Under the pieces are notes generated by a model. The model was not told the DNA's origin, searched no databases, and was given only the letters and a program-made list of their open reading frames with translations. This document shows, piece by piece, positions 62,599 to 64,000 of a stretch of DNA of 64,000 nt (positions are counted from its first letter, which is position 1; each line of letters opens with the position of its first letter). This stretch comes from Novacetimonas pomaceti (GTDB lineage: Bacteria > Pseudomonadota > Alphaproteobacteria > Acetobacterales > Acetobacteraceae), in assembly GCF_003207955.1 (NCBI RefSeq), contig NZ_NOXG01000005.1, forward strand, positions 90,408 through 154,407, in the 5' to 3' direction. The translations under genes were made by a program, and so were the position numbers.

Positions 62599-64000
62599 TC
62601 AGGCCATCTGCTGCGACGGGGAACGCCCCAGCGCGCCCAGCGCCGTGTCCACGATCGCCTGCGCGTCGAGGCCTGCCTCATGATACTGTGCGGTCTGGGT
62701 GTTGTGGTCGATGAAGCGGTCGGGCAGGGCCATGGGGCGGAAGCGCACGCGGTCCAGCAGGCCGGTTTTCGCAAGGTGCATCATGACGAAGGCGCCGAAC
62801 CCGCCGGGCGCGCCCTCCTCGATGGTGATCAGCACGGCATGGTTGCGCGCCAGCTGCTCGATCAGCGCGGTGTCCAGCGGCTTGGCAAAGCGCGCGTCGG
62901 CCACCGTCGGCGCCAGCCCCTGCGCCGCCAGCATGTCGGCCGCCTTCAGCGCCTCCGCCAGGCGCGGACCCAGCGACAGGATCGCGATCCCCCCGCGTTC
63001 CGGCCCCGACTGGCGCGCCATTTCGCGCACGATGCGCCCGCGCCCGATCTCCAGCACCTGGCCCGCCGCCGGCAGGTCGATGCCAATGCCGCCGCCGCGC
63101 GGGTAACGCAGGGCGATCGGCCCCTCGTCAAACGCCGCCGCCGTCGTGGTCATGTTCAGCAGTTCCAGCTCGTTGCTGGGCGCCATGATGGTGATGCCCG
63201 GCAGGCAGCCGAGATAGTTCAGGTCGAACGCCCCCGCATGCGTCGCGCCGTCCGCGCCGACCAGCCCCGCGCGGTCGATGGCGAAGCGCACCGGCAGGTT
63301 CTGCAGCACCACGTCATGCATCACCTGGTCATAGGCGCGCTGCAGGAAGGTGGAATAGATCGCGCAGAACGGGCGCATCCCCTCCGTCGCAAGGCCGGCC
63401 GCGAACGTCACGGCGTGCTGTTCGGCGATGCCGACATCGAAGAAGCGGTCGGGGAACGCCTTGGCGAACTTATCCAGCCCCGTGCCCGAGGGCATCGCCG
63501 CCGTGATCGCGACGATGCGGTCGTCCGCCTCCGCCTGGCGCAGCAGTTCGCGCGAGAAGACGGATGTATAGGACGGCGGCCCGGCCGGCCCCTTCTTCTG
63601 CTCGCCCGTGACGACGTTGAACTTGGAGACGGCATGGTACTTGTCGCCAGCCGACTCGGCCGGGGTATAGCCGCGTCCCTTTTCCGTGATGACATGCAGC
63701 AGCACGGGGCCAAGGTCGTCGGCATCGCGCAGGTTGCGCAGGATCTGCACCAGCTGCGTCATGTCATGCCCGTCGACGGGGCCGACATAGTAGAAGCCCA
63801 GCTCCTCGAACAGGGTGCCGCCGGTGATGATGCCGCGCGCGTATTCGTCGGCCTTCTTCGCCGTACGCTCCAGCCGGTCGGGCAGGCGCTTTGCCATCTT
63901 CGCGGCGAGGTCGCGCAGGCTGAGGAACTTGCGCGAGGACATCAGCCGCGAAAGGTAGCTCGACATCGCGCCCACGGGCGGGGCGATCGACATCTCGTTG
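62599..64000 (-). CDS. dxs: 1-Deoxy-D-xylulose-5-phosphate synthase (5' end beyond window)
   Basis: The C-terminal 466 or so residues of the first enzyme of the MEP isoprenoid pathway, which joins pyruvate and glyceraldehyde 3-phosphate with thiamine diphosphate. The first whole codons at the window edge read NEMSIAPPVGA, matching the middle of Dxs. Visible motifs are GPVDGHD, EKGRGY, the FDVGIAEQHAVTFAAGLA segment with the conserved Glu, and the transketolase C-terminal domain. The thiamine-binding N-terminus is outside the window. Codon third positions are even more GC-rich here than in the neighbours. tlyA follows 15 bases downstream. Confidence 0.97.
   Translation of the reverse strand, partial: NEMSIAPPVGAMSSYLSRLMSSRKFLSLRDLAAKMAKRLPDRLERTAKKADEYARGIITGGTLFEELGFYYVGPVDGHDMTQLVQILRNLRDADDLGPVLLHVITEKGRGYTPAESAGDKYHAVSKFNVVTGEQKKGPAGPPSYTSVFSRELLRQAEADDRIVAITAAMPSGTGLDKFAKAFPDRFFDVGIAEQHAVTFAAGLATEGMRPFCAIYSTFLQRAYDQVMHDVVLQNLPVRFAIDRAGLVGADGATHAGAFDLNYLGCLPGITIMAPSNELELLNMTTTAAAFDEGPIALRYPRGGGIGIDLPAAGQVLEIGRGRIVREMARQSGPERGGIAILSLGPRLAEALKAADMLAAQGLAPTVADARFAKPLDTALIEQLARNHAVLITIEEGAPGGFGAFVMMHLAKTGLLDRVRFRPMALPDRFIDHNTQTAQYHEAGLDAQAIVDTALGALGRSPSQQMA

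Overview
The window is a stretch of high-GC chromosomal DNA from an alphaproteobacterium, almost certainly an acetic acid bacterium (Acetobacteraceae, Komagataeibacter/Gluconacetobacter type). The main evidence is a near-full-length AarC-type succinyl-CoA:acetate CoA-transferase close to a type II citrate synthase and a SixA-like phosphatase, the signature genes of acetic acid resistance in Acetobacter. Alphaproteobacterial gene orders elsewhere fit this (miaB-phoH-ybeY-corC, tamA-tamB), as does a double-hairpin intergenic sequence that I recall from Komagataeibacter genomes. About 54 protein genes are packed tightly. I saw no rRNA, tRNA, CRISPR array, prophage or intact insertion sequence.

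Layout. 1-6.2 kb: a plus-strand run of overlapping genes (end of a lytic transglycosylase, D-Ala-D-Ala carboxypeptidase, tmk, holB, metG, tatD-like, metallo-beta-lactamase fold). 6.5-11.3 kb: the prkA-yeaH-spoVR stress cluster. 11.4-16.3 kb: guaB with a structured leader, an RsmB-type rRNA methylase and a CPA1 antiporter. 16.3-18.6 kb: an L,D-transpeptidase, an orphan OmpR-type regulator and xth. 19-23 kb: uvrC preceded by a short coupled ORF, pgsA, a small lipoprotein with a hairpin over its ribosome binding site, and moaD-moaE. 23-26.4 kb: nrdA and nrdB with two NrdR-like boxes. 26.4-30 kb: a methylase, a polyprenyl diphosphate synthase, murI and pyrE. 30-36 kb: an unknown small membrane protein, gltA, sixA, chorismate mutase, a metallophosphatase and aarC. 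36-41.4 kb: an unusually long smc and a DsbA-like gene. 41.5-45.6 kb: the corC-ybeY-phoH-miaB operon. 46.4-54.3 kb: tamA-tamB, carD and a bestrophin-like channel. 54.4-56.5 kb: the glutathione-dependent formaldehyde pathway (frmA, fghA). 56.5-64 kb: yjbQ, trpS, a lipoprotein cytochrome c, an FKBP, argG, rlmN, a TlyA-type methylase and the 3' part of dxs.

The genes mostly serve housekeeping: envelope synthesis and assembly, DNA precursor supply, translation, repair and central metabolism. The adaptive parts are the acetate-linked citric acid cycle genes, formaldehyde detoxification and the stress kinase cluster. I found no clear new multi-gene system. The most interesting signals are small and regulatory: a 23-codon ORF with a strong ribosome binding site whose stop overlaps the uvrC start, a hairpin sequestering the lipoprotein ribosome binding site, the paired NrdR boxes plus leader hairpin at nrdA, the guaB leader, and a symmetrically lengthened SMC.
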